Part shown: positions 8,420 through 17,574 of the stretch, piece by piece
How the letters are laid out: each line of letters begins with the position of its first letter
Numbering within the stretch: position 1 is the stretch's first letter
Made by a program: the position numbers and the translations under genes
The notes under the pieces: model-generated
What the model was told of the DNA's origin: nothing
The model's database searches: none
Seen by the model: only the letters and a program-made list of their open reading frames with translations
NCBI GenBank assembly: GCA_025352105.1
Contig: JANXUB010000016.1
Coordinates: forward strand, 1-61,263
Direction: 5' to 3'
Origin: Burkholderiales bacterium
GTDB lineage: Bacteria > Pseudomonadota > Gammaproteobacteria > Burkholderiales > Casimicrobiaceae
DNA length: 61,263 bases

Positions 8420-9127
8420 GTGACACCCGCTGCGCCAACCCTCAACCCGCACATCCTCATCGTTGAGGACGAAGACGCCATCGCCGCTGCGCTCGCCTAT
8501 GCGCTGTCCACCGACGGCATGACGACCACGCATGTGCGGCTGATCGTCGATGCGCGTCGCGAACTGGCCGACCGTCGTCCTGCGCTCATGATTCTCGATG
8601 TCGGACTGCCCGACGGCAGCGGCTTTGAGCTGTGTCGCGAAGTGCGTGCTTCATCCACGTTGCCAGTAATTTTGCTGACCGCACGCAGCGAGGAAATTGA
8701 TCGCGTGGTTGGGCTTGAGCTGGGGGCGGATGACTACGTGAGCAAGCCGTTTAGCCCGCGTGAGGTGAGTCTGCGCGTTCGCTCGGTGCTGCGGCGGATG
8801 AGTGTTGCGCCTGGGCAATCGGCGATGACGCTGTTCAGCGTGGATGAAGAGGGCCAACGCATTACCTTCAACGGCGCATTGCTCGCGCTCACGCGGCGTG
8901 AATTCCTGTTGCTGAAAACACTGCTCGTAAGACCCGGACGCGTTTGCTCTCGCGAGAGCTTGCTCGATGCGGCTTGGGGCGCTGAGGCGGAGAGCGGCGA
9001 CCGCACCGTCGACACGCACATCAAAACGCTGCGCGCGAAACTGAAAGCCATTCGCGCCGATCTCGACCCGATTGAGACACATCGCGGACTGGGCTACAGC
9101 ATCAATATTTTGGGCGGCAGCGCTTAG
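8420..9127 (+). CDS. creB: Response regulator CreB
   Basis: 235 residues, OmpR/PhoB type. The start is GTG at 8420. The receiver domain has the acidic pair (VEDEDA), the phosphoacceptor Asp in LDVGLPDGSG, Thr in LLTAR, and Lys in SKPFSP. The C-terminal winged helix (TRREFLLLKTLL, then VDTHIKTLRAKL) binds DNA. CreB is identified from the neighbours: a CreC-type kinase starts 2 bp after its stop and CreD follows. A perfect CreB recognition repeat lies before creD. The gene is divergent from the truncated membrane-protein gene, sharing a 69-bp spacer. Confidence 0.9.
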   Translation: MTPAAPTLNPHILIVEDEDAIAAALAYALSTDGMTTTHVRLIVDARRELADRRPALMILDVGLPDGSGFELCREVRASSTLPVILLTARSEEIDRVVGLELGADDYVSKPFSPREVSLRVRSVLRRMSVAPGQSAMTLFSVDEEGQRITFNGALLALTRREFLLLKTLLVRPGRVCSRESLLDAAWGAEAESGDRTVDTHIKTLRAKLKAIRADLDPIETHRGLGYSINILGGSA

Positions 9128-9129
9128 TC

Positions 9130-10575
9130 ATGCATCTGGGTATTCGCCTGCTGTTCGGTGTGTTTGCGATTCTCGGGCTGGCGGCCTTCTTCGTGCTCAA
9201 CGTATTCGTGAACGAGATCAAGCCTTCAGTGCGTGAAGTCATGGAAGAGGTGATGATCGACTCGGCCAACGTGCTGGCAGAGCTCGCCATGACGGACCTG
9301 GCAAACGGACGCATCAACGAAGGCGATTTCGCGCGCGCTGTGAAGGCCTATAACGGGCGCGACCCGAAGGCGAAGGTGTGGGGACTCGCCAAAAATAGCG
9401 TGGATTTTCGGGTGTATGTGACCGATAACGCAGGCATCGTGCGCTTCGATTCCGAGAATCAATCGGTCGGGCAGGATTTCTCGAAATGGCGTGATGTGCT
9501 GCTCACGCTGCGTGGGAGCTTCGGAGCCAGAACCAGCAAAGACGCGCAGGCCGATGACGCTGGCTCCGTGTTCTACGTCGCCGCGCCGATTGTGAAGGAT
9601 GGCAAAACGATTGGTGTGTTGAGTGTGGCCAAACCCACCTTCACGATTGCGCCGTTCATCGACCGCGCCGAGCGAAAAATTCTCGTGAGCGGCGCGTGGC
9701 TGGTGGGGCTCTCGCTCGTGATTGGCGTGCTGGCTACGCTGTGGATCGTCGCGTCAGTTCGGCGGCTGGCGCGCTACGCCGAGGCCGTTGAGGCGGGGCG
9801 GCGAACGCCCCTACCCGCGCTACCGGGCGAGCTGGGCAAACTGGCGCGCGCGATGGCGGGCATGCGCGAGCGACTTGAAGGTCAGCATTACATCGAAAGC
9901 ACCGTGCGCGCGTTGACGCATGAACTCAAGTCTCCGCTGGCGGCGATTCGGGCATCGGGCGAATTGCTGCGCGAGGATTTGCCCGCGGCGGATCGTGAGC
10001 GTTTTGCGGCGAGCGTTGTCGCGCAGAGTGAACGCATGCATGTGACGGTGGAGCGGATGCTGGAGCTGTCGAAGCTGGAGCAGCTGAGCGCGCCACAACA
10101 AGTGAGTTCGGTCGCCGTCGGCGTACTCTTAGCTGGCGTCGTGGCGCGCTCACAGTCTCGCGCGGAGCACCGGCGAGTTCGCGTCTCGCAGGCGATTTCA
10201 CCGGTTGAACTGATGCTGCGCGGCGACACAGAATTGCTGCAACTGGCGCTCAATAACCTGCTCGATAACGCGATTGATTTTTCGCCGCCGGGCGCGGAGG
10301 TTGTGATCAAGGCGAGCGAGTTGAACGGCGAAATTCACATTGACGTGGTCGATCATGGGCCGGGTTTCGTCCAATACGTGCGTGATCGAATTGGCGAGCG
10401 GTTTCTGTCAACGCCTCGACCTGAAGACGTCACGGGCGCTCGCCCGAAGGGAAGCGGGCTGGGCCTTGCTATTTCCCGGCAGGTGGCGGAGTTGCATGGA
10501 GGGAAGCTCACTGTGGTGTGCTTTGTGAATCCCACGATGGTGCGCATTAATTTGCCAATTAGTGGACGGCCATAA
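9130..10575 (+). CDS. creC: Sensor histidine kinase CreC
   Basis: 481 residues. An N-terminal membrane segment (LLFGVFAILGLAAFFVLNVFV) is followed by a periplasmic Cache-like sensor region and a second segment near residue 190 (WLVGLSLVIGVLATLWIV), then a HAMP-like linker. The kinase core shows the H-box LTHELKSPLAAI, the N-box NNLLDNAIDFSP, and G-boxes DHGPGF and GSGLGLAI. The N-terminal pattern (NEIKPSVREVMEEVMIDSANVLAELA) is typical of CreC. It autophosphorylates on His and passes phosphate to CreB, from which it is separated by 2 bp. In E. coli this pair responds to carbon source and growth conditions. Confidence 0.9.
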   Translation: MHLGIRLLFGVFAILGLAAFFVLNVFVNEIKPSVREVMEEVMIDSANVLAELAMTDLANGRINEGDFARAVKAYNGRDPKAKVWGLAKNSVDFRVYVTDNAGIVRFDSENQSVGQDFSKWRDVLLTLRGSFGARTSKDAQADDAGSVFYVAAPIVKDGKTIGVLSVAKPTFTIAPFIDRAERKILVSGAWLVGLSLVIGVLATLWIVASVRRLARYAEAVEAGRRTPLPALPGELGKLARAMAGMRERLEGQHYIESTVRALTHELKSPLAAIRASGELLREDLPAADRERFAASVVAQSERMHVTVERMLELSKLEQLSAPQQVSSVAVGVLLAGVVARSQSRAEHRRVRVSQAISPVELMLRGDTELLQLALNNLLDNAIDFSPPGAEVVIKASELNGEIHIDVVDHGPGFVQYVRDRIGERFLSTPRPEDVTGARPKGSGLGLAISRQVAELHGGKLTVVCFVNPTMVRINLPISGRP

Positions 10576-10582
10576 CCGTATC

Positions 10583-10679
10583 CGTAGGGCGGGCACTGCC
10601 CGCCTCGTCGCCCAACAGGCGCGAGCCTCAAGTCTTGCGCTTCGCAGCGGATAACAAGGCGGGAAGTGCCCGCCCTACG
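10583..10679. repeat. Large inverted repeat between creC and creD
   Basis: CGTAGGGCGGGCACTGCCCGCC (10583-10604) and GGCGGGAAGTGCCCGCCCTACG (10658-10679) are near-perfect inverted arms of about 22 nt round a 53-nt spacer. Each arm also has its own GGGCA/TGCCC palindrome. The core matches the repeat at 4335-4361. It could form a strong hairpin separating creBC from creD transcription. Confidence 0.8.
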
Positions 10680-10695
10680 TAGATTTCCGCCAGAC

Positions 10696-10711
10696 TTCAC
10701 ACTCGCTTCAC
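10696..10711 (+). promoter_or_regulatory. CreB-binding 'cre tag' upstream of creD
   Basis: TTCAC-ACTCGC-TTCAC is an exact match to TTCAC-N6-TTCAC, the direct repeat bound by CreB in E. coli. It lies 56 bp before the creD start and directly after the creBC genes, so CreBC probably activates creD here. Confidence 0.8.
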
Positions 10712-10766
10712 AAACTTCATTTTCCCCGCACACACGGCGTCGACACTGACGACTTCGTGTCATCTC

Positions 10767-12203
10767 ATGGGGAAAATTTTGAAGCCACTCGTAATAAAGG
10801 CAGCTGCGCTTGCGGCGATTTTGTTGTTACTCATTTCTGGTCTGTCGATGATTTCTGGCATGGCTGCAGAGCGCATTGGGTATCGGGCGCAAGCTGCCGA
10901 GAGCATTCGCCGCAGCCTCGCCGGGCCGCAGGCCATTGCTGGGCCTGTGCTCACGCGGCGCTGCGTAGAAACGAGCGAGAAGCAAGTGACGACCGACAAA
11001 AAAACGACCACCGAACGCTCGGAGCATGAATACGTTTTGAAAGCATTGCCGGAGACGATGAAGTGGAGTGCGACGAGTCGTATTGAACCGCGCTATCGAG
11101 GTCTGTACAAGGTCAACTCGTTCAATCTGGAGGCCAGAGCGGATGTCGCGTGGCCCGCGACGACGTTGTCTGCACTCTCTCCACCGCCGGTGAAAGCAAC
11201 GGTTGTCGCCGTCGCCTGCGACGTGCCCAAGGTGGAATTCGCGGTGACTGATTTGCGTGGCATTCGCAGTGTCAAGATGGGTTCGTCTGCCGGTACGTTG
11301 CAGGCGCAGGCAAGCTCGGGGGGTGATATTTTCAAAGCGGGTTTCGAGGCGGCGCTGCCGAGGGCCGAAGCCCTGAGCGCGGCACCGTTCACGTTGCAAC
11401 TGGCGGTGGAACTTGTCGGCGTGGAATCGCTCAGTTTCGTGCCGCTCGGCGTTGACAACACCGTGACGCTCAAATCCGACTGGGCGCATCCGTCGTTCAG
11501 CGGAGCTTTTTTGCCTCGCGAGCGTAAGGTGAGCGACGCGGGATTTGAAGCGACGTGGAATGTGTCGTCGCTGGCGTCAACCGCGCGGGGGCAGCTGGGG
11601 AGGCAAGCCGTCCTGTGTGACTTGCGCCGCGCCGGATACGGCGAGCAAAACTATGCACGCGGCGTGTCGTACGCCGACGCGCAAGCGCAGGCTACCAGCG
11701 CTTCTGCGGCAGGAGGTGCTTGCCTGCAATCCTTCGGTGTCGAATTCATCGATCCCGTCAATCCCGCGTCGCTCGCAGACCGCGCAACGAAGTACGGTTT
11801 GCTGTTCATCGCGCTGACCTTTGTTGGCATCGGCATGCTTGAGCTCTTGAAGCGCGTTCCAGTTCATCCGATGCAATATTTGCTGATCGGCGCAGCGCTG
11901 GCAGCGTTCTTCCTGTTGCTGCTCAGTTTGTCCGAGCATGTGTCGTTCGCACTGGCGTACGCCGCCGCTGCGGCCGCATGCATCGCTCTGATTGCGGTGT
12001 ATGCCAAGGCGGTGCTCGGCGGCTGGGCGCGCGCGCTGCCAACCGCTGCCGCGCTCTCGGTGCTCTACGGCGTGCTTTATTTGGTGCTGCAATCGGAGCA
12101 GCATGCGCTGCTGGCGGGATCGCTGCTGCTGTTCGCCGTGCTGGCGGGCGTGATGCTGATGACGCGCAATTTGAAGTGGGGGCAGATCAATGTCGGAGGC
12201 TGA
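10767..12203 (+). CDS. creD: Inner-membrane protein CreD
   Basis: 478 residues. One N-terminal membrane segment (AAALAAILLLLISGLSMISG) is followed by a large periplasmic region of about 300 residues and a cluster of membrane segments in the last 140 residues (for example YGLLFIALTFVGIGMLELL and YLLIGAALAAFFLLLLSLS). This is the CreD layout. The start MGKILKPLVIKAA and the AERIGYRAQAAESIRRSLAGPQ stretch fit the family. Function is not well defined: CreD is the main output of CreBC and in other bacteria affects envelope integrity and beta-lactamase expression. Expected to be controlled by the cre tag 56 bp upstream. Confidence 0.9.
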   Translation: MGKILKPLVIKAAALAAILLLLISGLSMISGMAAERIGYRAQAAESIRRSLAGPQAIAGPVLTRRCVETSEKQVTTDKKTTTERSEHEYVLKALPETMKWSATSRIEPRYRGLYKVNSFNLEARADVAWPATTLSALSPPPVKATVVAVACDVPKVEFAVTDLRGIRSVKMGSSAGTLQAQASSGGDIFKAGFEAALPRAEALSAAPFTLQLAVELVGVESLSFVPLGVDNTVTLKSDWAHPSFSGAFLPRERKVSDAGFEATWNVSSLASTARGQLGRQAVLCDLRRAGYGEQNYARGVSYADAQAQATSASAAGGACLQSFGVEFIDPVNPASLADRATKYGLLFIALTFVGIGMLELLKRVPVHPMQYLLIGAALAAFFLLLLSLSEHVSFALAYAAAAAACIALIAVYAKAVLGGWARALPTAAALSVLYGVLYLVLQSEQHALLAGSLLLFAVLAGVMLMTRNLKWGQINVGG

Positions 12204-12310
12204 GGCGCTTGCGCAGCGTAGTGATTTAACCGTCGCAATCGGCATGAGTGACGACCGGAGACTGCGCATTGCATGGCGGAAAGCGTTGCTGATTTTTTAC
12301 GGAGAACGGC

Positions 12311-12434
12311 GATACGGCTTTTCGCCAAAAAGACCGCTTGTAAAGGGGTGAGATTAATAAGTCGCTAAAGTCGACTTAGTAGAAAAATCGGGTGTAGCCC
12401 CTATGAAATAAGGGCTACACGAAAAAGTCGTACC
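12311..12434. repeat. TCGA-centred palindromic element, copy 3
   Basis: Ends read GATACGGCTTTTCGCC (left) and CGAAAAAGTCGTACC (right). The right arm holds a perfect 9-bp hairpin, GTGTAGCCC ... GGGCTACAC (12392-12420). Central TCGA at 12371-12374 is 20 nt from TAGCCCC. It occupies much of the 280-bp gap between creD and the aminotransferase. Nothing else recognisable was seen in 12204-12310. Confidence 0.8.
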
Positions 12435-12483
12435 TGTCATCGATAATCCGAAGACCGTAAAAACAGCGTGAAATTGCAACTCC

Positions 12484-13881
12484 ATGAACGCACCCGTTTC
12501 AGCCCCACTTGCAGGCGAATTAGCCCGCAAAGACGTCGCCAATCACTTTCATCCGTACACCAATCTGCGCGCCATTGAGAAGGACGCGCCGCTGATCATC
12601 GTCGAGGGCGACGGCATTGAGGTGATCGACGATTCGGGCAAGCGCTATATCGAGGGCATGGCGGGGCTGTGGTGTGCGTCGCTGGGCTTCAGCGAGAAGC
12701 GTCTGGCGGACGCGGCGAAGCGGCAGATGGACCGGCTTCCGTATTACCACTCATTTTCCGGCAAGGCGCACAACGTGGTGGCGGAGGTGAGCGAAAAGCT
12801 GATCTCGCTCGCACCGACTGAGGCCTTGCGCGACGGTCGGGTGATCTTCGCCAACTCGGGCTCCGAGGCGAACGATACGGCGTTCAAGCTGGTGCGTTAC
12901 TACCACAACGCCATCGGAAAACCGCAGAAAAAAAAGATCATTTCACGCGTCAAGGGCTATCACGGCGTCACGGTCGCGACGGCCTCTTTGTCGGGCATCC
13001 CGGCGATGCATCAGCATTTTGATTTGCCGATAGACGGCGTCTTGCGAACTGGCTGTCCACATCCCTACCAATTCGCAAAGGAGGGCGAGTCTTCGGAGCA
13101 ATTCGCGACTCGCTTGGCCCTTGAGCTCGAAGCGCTCATTCTGGCGGAAGGGCCGGACACGATTGGTGGATTCATCGCCGAACCAGTGCAAGGCGCGGGC
13201 GGCGTGATCATTCCGCCGCCGACGTACTTCGAAAAAATTCAGGCGATTCTCAAAAAATACGAGATACTTTTCATCGCTGATGAAGTCATCACGGGCTTTG
13301 GCCGCACCGGCAATTTGTTCGGCTCGCAGACGTACAACCTTGAGCCCGACATGCTGACTACCGCCAAGATGATCACTTCGGCCTATGTGCCGTTCTCGGC
13401 GCTGTACGTCAGCGGAAAAATTTATCAGGCCTGCGCGGATGCGAGCGCGAGCGTCGGCGTGTTCGGGCATGGCTACACCTACTCGGGCCATCCGCTCGGC
13501 TGCGCGGTGGCGCTGGAAACGTTGAAGATTTACGAAGAGCGCGATCTGGTGAACCATGTTCGCGCGATGGCACCTGCGTTTGCCGCCGGGTTGAAAAAAT
13601 TTGTGGGCCATCCGCTGGTCGGCGATGTGCGCAGTGTGGGGCTAATCGGCGCGGTTGAACTCGCCGAAGATCCGAAGCTGCGCAAGCCGTTCGACCCCAA
13701 GCGCGGCGTGGGCCCCTATCTCGTGCGTCGGGCCCAGGAGCACGGGCTCATCCTGCGCGCCATGGGTGGCGACATCATTGCGTTCAGTCCGCCGCTGATC
13801 ATCACCGAGAAGGAGATTGCGGAAATGATTCGGCGGTTTGCGTTGGCGTTGGACGACACGCAAGCGTGGTTGCGCAGCTAA
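12484..13881 (+). CDS. Class III PLP-dependent aminotransferase
   Basis: 465 residues, full length for the family. Moves an amino group from an omega- or diamine-type donor to a keto acid such as pyruvate. Seen: NSGSEANDTAFKL binding PLP phosphate, the YHG stacking region after RVKGYHGVT, GGFIAEPVQGAGGVIIPP, FIADEVITGFGRTG with the PLP-ring Asp, the Schiff-base lysine in TTAKMITSAYVP, and GYTYSGHPLGCAVAL. The pattern FHPYTNLRAIEKDAPLIIVEGDGIEVID fits the 'aspartate aminotransferase family' omega-transaminases such as putrescine- or beta-alanine-pyruvate enzymes. The exact substrate cannot be fixed. A small gene follows 24 bp downstream and may be cotranscribed. Confidence 0.9.
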   Translation: MNAPVSAPLAGELARKDVANHFHPYTNLRAIEKDAPLIIVEGDGIEVIDDSGKRYIEGMAGLWCASLGFSEKRLADAAKRQMDRLPYYHSFSGKAHNVVAEVSEKLISLAPTEALRDGRVIFANSGSEANDTAFKLVRYYHNAIGKPQKKKIISRVKGYHGVTVATASLSGIPAMHQHFDLPIDGVLRTGCPHPYQFAKEGESSEQFATRLALELEALILAEGPDTIGGFIAEPVQGAGGVIIPPPTYFEKIQAILKKYEILFIADEVITGFGRTGNLFGSQTYNLEPDMLTTAKMITSAYVPFSALYVSGKIYQACADASASVGVFGHGYTYSGHPLGCAVALETLKIYEERDLVNHVRAMAPAFAAGLKKFVGHPLVGDVRSVGLIGAVELAEDPKLRKPFDPKRGVGPYLVRRAQEHGLILRAMGGDIIAFSPPLIITEKEIAEMIRRFALALDDTQAWLRS

Positions 13882-13905
13882 AAGCGCACACCACGGAGAC
13901 AAAAA

Positions 13906-14130
13906 ATGGAACTGAAACTCACCCTCACGCCCACCGCACAAAAGCTCGTTCACAGCACGGAGTTCACGTTTTCCACCAATGCGGATCCGGGTATGACGAT
14001 GCCGCAGGTAGGCGATTTGATGCGCGTCACGCTGGATGAGCCGCCCGTCTTTTTCAAGGTGATTCAGCGGGCCTACGATTTCACGACTTCGCCCATAACG
14101 GTGACGCTCGTGCTCGGCGCGCCAGATTAA
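13906..14130 (+). CDS. Small hypothetical protein
   Basis: 74 residues with a purine-rich GGAGA site at a suitable distance before the ATG. No signal peptide, membrane segment, cysteine or histidine-rich motif. The sequence alternates short beta-type stretches (LMRVTLDEPPVFFKVIQRAYDF, then TVTLVLGAP), suggesting a small beta fold. Not recognised as any family I can name. It sits 24 bp after the aminotransferase, so the two may share a message. Confidence 0.65.
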   Translation: MELKLTLTPTAQKLVHSTEFTFSTNADPGMTMPQVGDLMRVTLDEPPVFFKVIQRAYDFTTSPITVTLVLGAPD

Positions 14131-14257
14131 CGTTTAGTCCTGACTGTTTTACAAATCGTTGCAGGCGCGGGTGGGTGCGGCATGCGCACCCCTAAAATTG
14201 GGCACTCATCGCGTCGCTGACGTAAACGTCTGTGTCGTCTGTCAACCAAAGTTCTTC

Positions 14258-16552
14258 ATGCCCTCTTTTGCCCGACAAGCGTTGCCGCTTGCCATTGCCT
14301 GCGTCCTCTTTCCAGCGATCAGCGCTGTAGCGCAAACGCCTCCATCGCCACCTCCATCGCCCGCAGCCGCACCTGCTGAAGCGCCTGCCGAGGCAGCAGT
14401 GCCATCGCCTGCTGCTCAGCCCGGCACGCGAGCCCAGCGTGTCGAAGCCGTCGAGATCACCGGTAAAAACAGCGCCACCGAAGAACGTCGCAATTCCAGC
14501 GCCGCGAAAATTATCATCACGCGTGAAGATCTGGAGCAGTACGGCGACAGCAATCTTGGCGAAGCGATGCGTCGTTTGCCTGGCGTGACCACGGGTGGGC
14601 GTCCAGGAAGGCCCGGTGCTCCCATGATGCGCGGCATGGGCGGCGGATTCACGCAAATCCTCTTGGACGGGCAACGCATTCCGCCCGGCTTTTCTGTCGA
14701 GCAAATCACGCCGGATCAAGTCGAGCGCATCGAGATTCTTCGCGCTCCAACGGCTGAAACCGGCGCGCGCGCCATTGCCGGAACCATCAACATCATCCTG
14801 CGCGAACCGCTGCGGCAAACCAATAATGACATCAAGTTGGGCGTTCAGGAAGAGCGCCAAAAGTATTCGCCGAACGCCTCATGGACGCATAACGGCACGA
14901 TGGGCGAAACCGGAACGTTCAATGTGTCGGCGTCGACAACGTTCACCCATCAGCTCACCGACGATGCGTCGCACACGATTTATGAGGATTTGCTCACCGG
15001 CGCGAAGACGTTGGAGCAAAACAGTTTTGGTCGAAGCAACGCCGAACGTGAAAACATCTTTCTGAACGGTCGCATGCAGTGGCGCTTGGGTAATGGCGAG
15101 CAGTTGGGCGTGCAAACTTTTCTGGCGCACAACACATCAGAAAATCACTCAACCGGCACGCTCGACCAGCCGTTTGGTTTGACGCCTTCGCCGTATGCGA
15201 CGCGCGCGGGCTCGTTTGTCGGTCGCTTTGACGTCGGACGTATCAATCTCAACCTGAACAAGCGCTTCGATGCCGATACGCGTTACGAAATTCGCGGTGG
15301 CCTCGGCAAATTCTGGTCGAACACGGATTCGGTGTCGGAGCAATTCGCCAATAGCGGTGCGCGTACGCTGCTGCAAACGAGCCGAGGCGATCTGCGCGAT
15401 TTGTCGTGGAGCACGAACGGCAAAGTTATCCGTAGTTTTGGTGGCGGCGCGCATTCGGTCACGGCGGGCTGGGACATTGAAAATCTGGCCCGCAACGAAA
15501 TGTCCGTCACGCTGCTAAACGGCGTTCAACAGCTGGCTGATCTTGGCTCGGAGTTTGATGTCACGACGCGACGATTCGCAGCCTATTTGCAGGACGAATG
15601 GGACATCAATCCGCAATGGGCCGCCAACGCGGGCCTGCGCTATGAAACGATCAGAACGTCGAGCAGCAATGCGCAGGACACGTTTACCAACACCAGCAAA
15701 GTTTTGACGCCGCTGGCGCATCTGGTGTGGCGCTTCGCTGCGCCTTCGCGCGATCAACTGCGTCTTAGTTTGACGCAAAGCTATCGTGCGCCCAACGTGG
15801 GGCAATTGAGTTCGCGGCCATCGCTTAACACGCTCTACCCTGTGCCCGGCGCAAATACGGCGATTTCGCCGGATCGCGCGGGTAACCCGGATCTCAAACC
15901 CGAACGCGCCAATGGCATTGATCTGGCTTTCGAGCGCTACCTCAAATCCGGTGGCGTGATGTCGGTGAATCTGTTTGTGCGTGACATCAAGGATTTGATC
16001 CGAAACGTCATTGCGCTGGAGGACGTTTCCTGGGCACCAGCAGATCGATACGTCAGTCGTCCGCAAAATATTGGTAAGGCCATCACCAAAGGCATCGAGT
16101 TCGACGCGAAATTTCAGTTGCGGGAACTCATTGACGACGCGATTCCGCTCAATCTGCGCTTCAATCTGAGCATCTACGATTCAAAGGTCGCGGCGATCGT
16201 CGGGCCGTACAACCGTATTGACCAGCAGCCGCGCGCCTCGGGCAATCTGGGCGCAGATTACAAATTTCGCAGCTTACCCGTATCGGTGGGCGGCAATATC
16301 GCCTGGACACCCGCGTACACGACGCAGCAGAGCGATACGCAGTTGCAAAAAATCTCCACCAAGCGCGTGTACGATGCGTATGCGTTGTGGACGGTCAATC
16401 CAGCGGCAAAAGTGCGCCTGTCGCTCTCTAATATCTCGCCAATCGACGGTCTGACGACGGGCATCACGCTCGCTGACGGCCAGCGCCAGACCATCTTAAG
16501 CACTGGGCGGACGGATATGTCGGTGGCGCTGCGGCTGGAGATGCGGCTTTAG
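14258..16552 (+). CDS. TonB-dependent outer-membrane receptor
   Basis: 764 residues, exported. The ATG at 14258 starts a signal peptide (LPLAIACVLFPAISAVAQ); the longer frame back to 14159 would bury it. After a Pro/Ala-rich linker comes the plug domain: VEAVEITGK is TonB-box-like, then NLGEAMRRLPGV, GGFTQILLDGQRIPPG and VERIEILRAPTAE. The remaining 550 or so residues alternate in the manner of a 22-strand barrel and end in LRLEMRL. PDLKPERANGIDLAFER is the typical barrel motif before the last third. Glycine- and proline-rich stretches in the plug (GRPGRPGAPMMRGMGGG) are common in receptors for iron complexes. The cargo is unknown and no transporter genes are adjacent. Confidence 0.92.
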   Translation: MPSFARQALPLAIACVLFPAISAVAQTPPSPPPSPAAAPAEAPAEAAVPSPAAQPGTRAQRVEAVEITGKNSATEERRNSSAAKIIITREDLEQYGDSNLGEAMRRLPGVTTGGRPGRPGAPMMRGMGGGFTQILLDGQRIPPGFSVEQITPDQVERIEILRAPTAETGARAIAGTINIILREPLRQTNNDIKLGVQEERQKYSPNASWTHNGTMGETGTFNVSASTTFTHQLTDDASHTIYEDLLTGAKTLEQNSFGRSNAERENIFLNGRMQWRLGNGEQLGVQTFLAHNTSENHSTGTLDQPFGLTPSPYATRAGSFVGRFDVGRINLNLNKRFDADTRYEIRGGLGKFWSNTDSVSEQFANSGARTLLQTSRGDLRDLSWSTNGKVIRSFGGGAHSVTAGWDIENLARNEMSVTLLNGVQQLADLGSEFDVTTRRFAAYLQDEWDINPQWAANAGLRYETIRTSSSNAQDTFTNTSKVLTPLAHLVWRFAAPSRDQLRLSLTQSYRAPNVGQLSSRPSLNTLYPVPGANTAISPDRAGNPDLKPERANGIDLAFERYLKSGGVMSVNLFVRDIKDLIRNVIALEDVSWAPADRYVSRPQNIGKAITKGIEFDAKFQLRELIDDAIPLNLRFNLSIYDSKVAAIVGPYNRIDQQPRASGNLGADYKFRSLPVSVGGNIAWTPAYTTQQSDTQLQKISTKRVYDAYALWTVNPAAKVRLSLSNISPIDGLTTGITLADGQRQTILSTGRTDMSVALRLEMRL

Positions 16553-16601
16553 GGACAGGCTTCACGGCGCACATGTGGCTAAGCGCGCCTACAATGCGTC
16601 T

Positions 16602-17354
16602 ATGCCTGACACCAAAAAAACCCTGCTACTCACCGGCGCATCGCGCGGGATTGGCCATGCGACGGTCAAGCATTTTCATTCAGCGGAATGGCGCGTGATC
16701 ACCGTCTCCCGGCAGCCCTTCGACAAGATTTGCCCGTGGCCGCAAGGCGAAAAAGATCATGTCCAGATGGATCTCAACGATCTGGATCAATTTCCGGCGG
16801 CGATTGCACGTATCAAGGCCAAGCTCGCCGAGCCTGAGACGGGCGGCAAACTTTCCGCGCTGGTGAACAACGCTGGCATTTCGCCCAAGATGCCTGACGG
16901 CAGCCGCATGGGTGTGCTCGACGCCGACATCAGCATTTGGCAAAACGTGATGAACGTGAATTTGTTCGCCACGGCGCTATTGGCGCGAGGCTTGTTTGAT
17001 GAGTTGAAAGCCGCGCAGGGCAGCGTGGTGAACGTCACCTCGATTGCAGGCGGCAAGGTGCATCCTTTTGCCGGCGTGGCCTATGCGGCGTCGAAGGCGG
17101 CGCTGGCGTCGCTGACGCGCGAAATGGCCAATGACTTCGGGCGTCATGGCGTGCGTTGCAACGCCATTGCACCGGGCGAGATTGATACGTCCATCTTGTC
17201 GGCAGGCACTGATGAGATTGTGCAGCGTGAGATACCGTTGAAGCGTTTGGGGAAGCCGTCCGAGGTCGCCACGCTGATTTATTTTTTGTGTACTTCACAG
17301 AGCTCGTACATTAACGGAGCAGAGATACACGTCAACGGCGGCCAACACGTTTGA
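16602..17354 (+). CDS. Short-chain dehydrogenase/reductase
   Basis: 250 residues, start ATG 16602 chosen so that the beta-strand LLLTGASRGIGHA with its TGxxxGxG NAD(P) site is near the N-terminus. Other family marks: LVNNAGIS, the catalytic serine in VTSIAGGK, YAASKAA (catalytic Tyr and Lys), and the C-terminal SSYINGAEIHVNGGQ. It reduces a carbonyl or oxidises an alcohol with NAD(P)H; the substrate cannot be told. Encoded alone, 50 bp after the receptor gene; a cluster of repeats follows. Confidence 0.92.
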   Translation: MPDTKKTLLLTGASRGIGHATVKHFHSAEWRVITVSRQPFDKICPWPQGEKDHVQMDLNDLDQFPAAIARIKAKLAEPETGGKLSALVNNAGISPKMPDGSRMGVLDADISIWQNVMNVNLFATALLARGLFDELKAAQGSVVNVTSIAGGKVHPFAGVAYAASKAALASLTREMANDFGRHGVRCNAIAPGEIDTSILSAGTDEIVQREIPLKRLGKPSEVATLIYFLCTSQSSYINGAEIHVNGGQHV

Positions 17355-17458
17355 TTTGCGCTGGAAGTCGCTGTGATCCTTCGTTGCGAGGCTCCTCGCG
17401 TGGGACTACCACGCGTCGTCGCCTCGCGCCTCGGCTGACAGCGACTTCCAACGCAAAT
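17354..17458. repeat. Inverted repeat pair after the SDR gene
   Basis: TTTGCGCTGGAAGTCGCTGT (17354-17373) and ACAGCGACTTCCAACGCAAA (17439-17458) are inverted arms of about 19 matched bases. The GTGGGACTACCACG palindrome and GAGGC/GCCTC pairs lie between them. The whole could fold into one long hairpin and may terminate transcription. Confidence 0.7.
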
Positions 17459-17485
17459 TCACTCTCCGTGGTGGCGCGGGCAGAG

Positions 17486-17524
17486 TCCCCTCTCCCCTCG
17501 TGGGAGAGGGTTAGGGAGAGGGGG
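17486..17524. repeat. CCCTCTCCC-type repeat, same kind as inside thyA
   Basis: CCCCTCTCCCCTCG TGGGAGAGGG followed by TTAGGGAGAGGGGG: a hairpin and G-rich tail. Shares CCCTCTCCCCTCG and GGGAGAG with the insertion in thyA (268-371). It lies 50 bp before yihY. Confidence 0.75.
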
Positions 17525-17574
17525 TTGATTGAGTTGACGCTGTCGTTGCCCTACCAGCTCACTCTGCCTCCACA

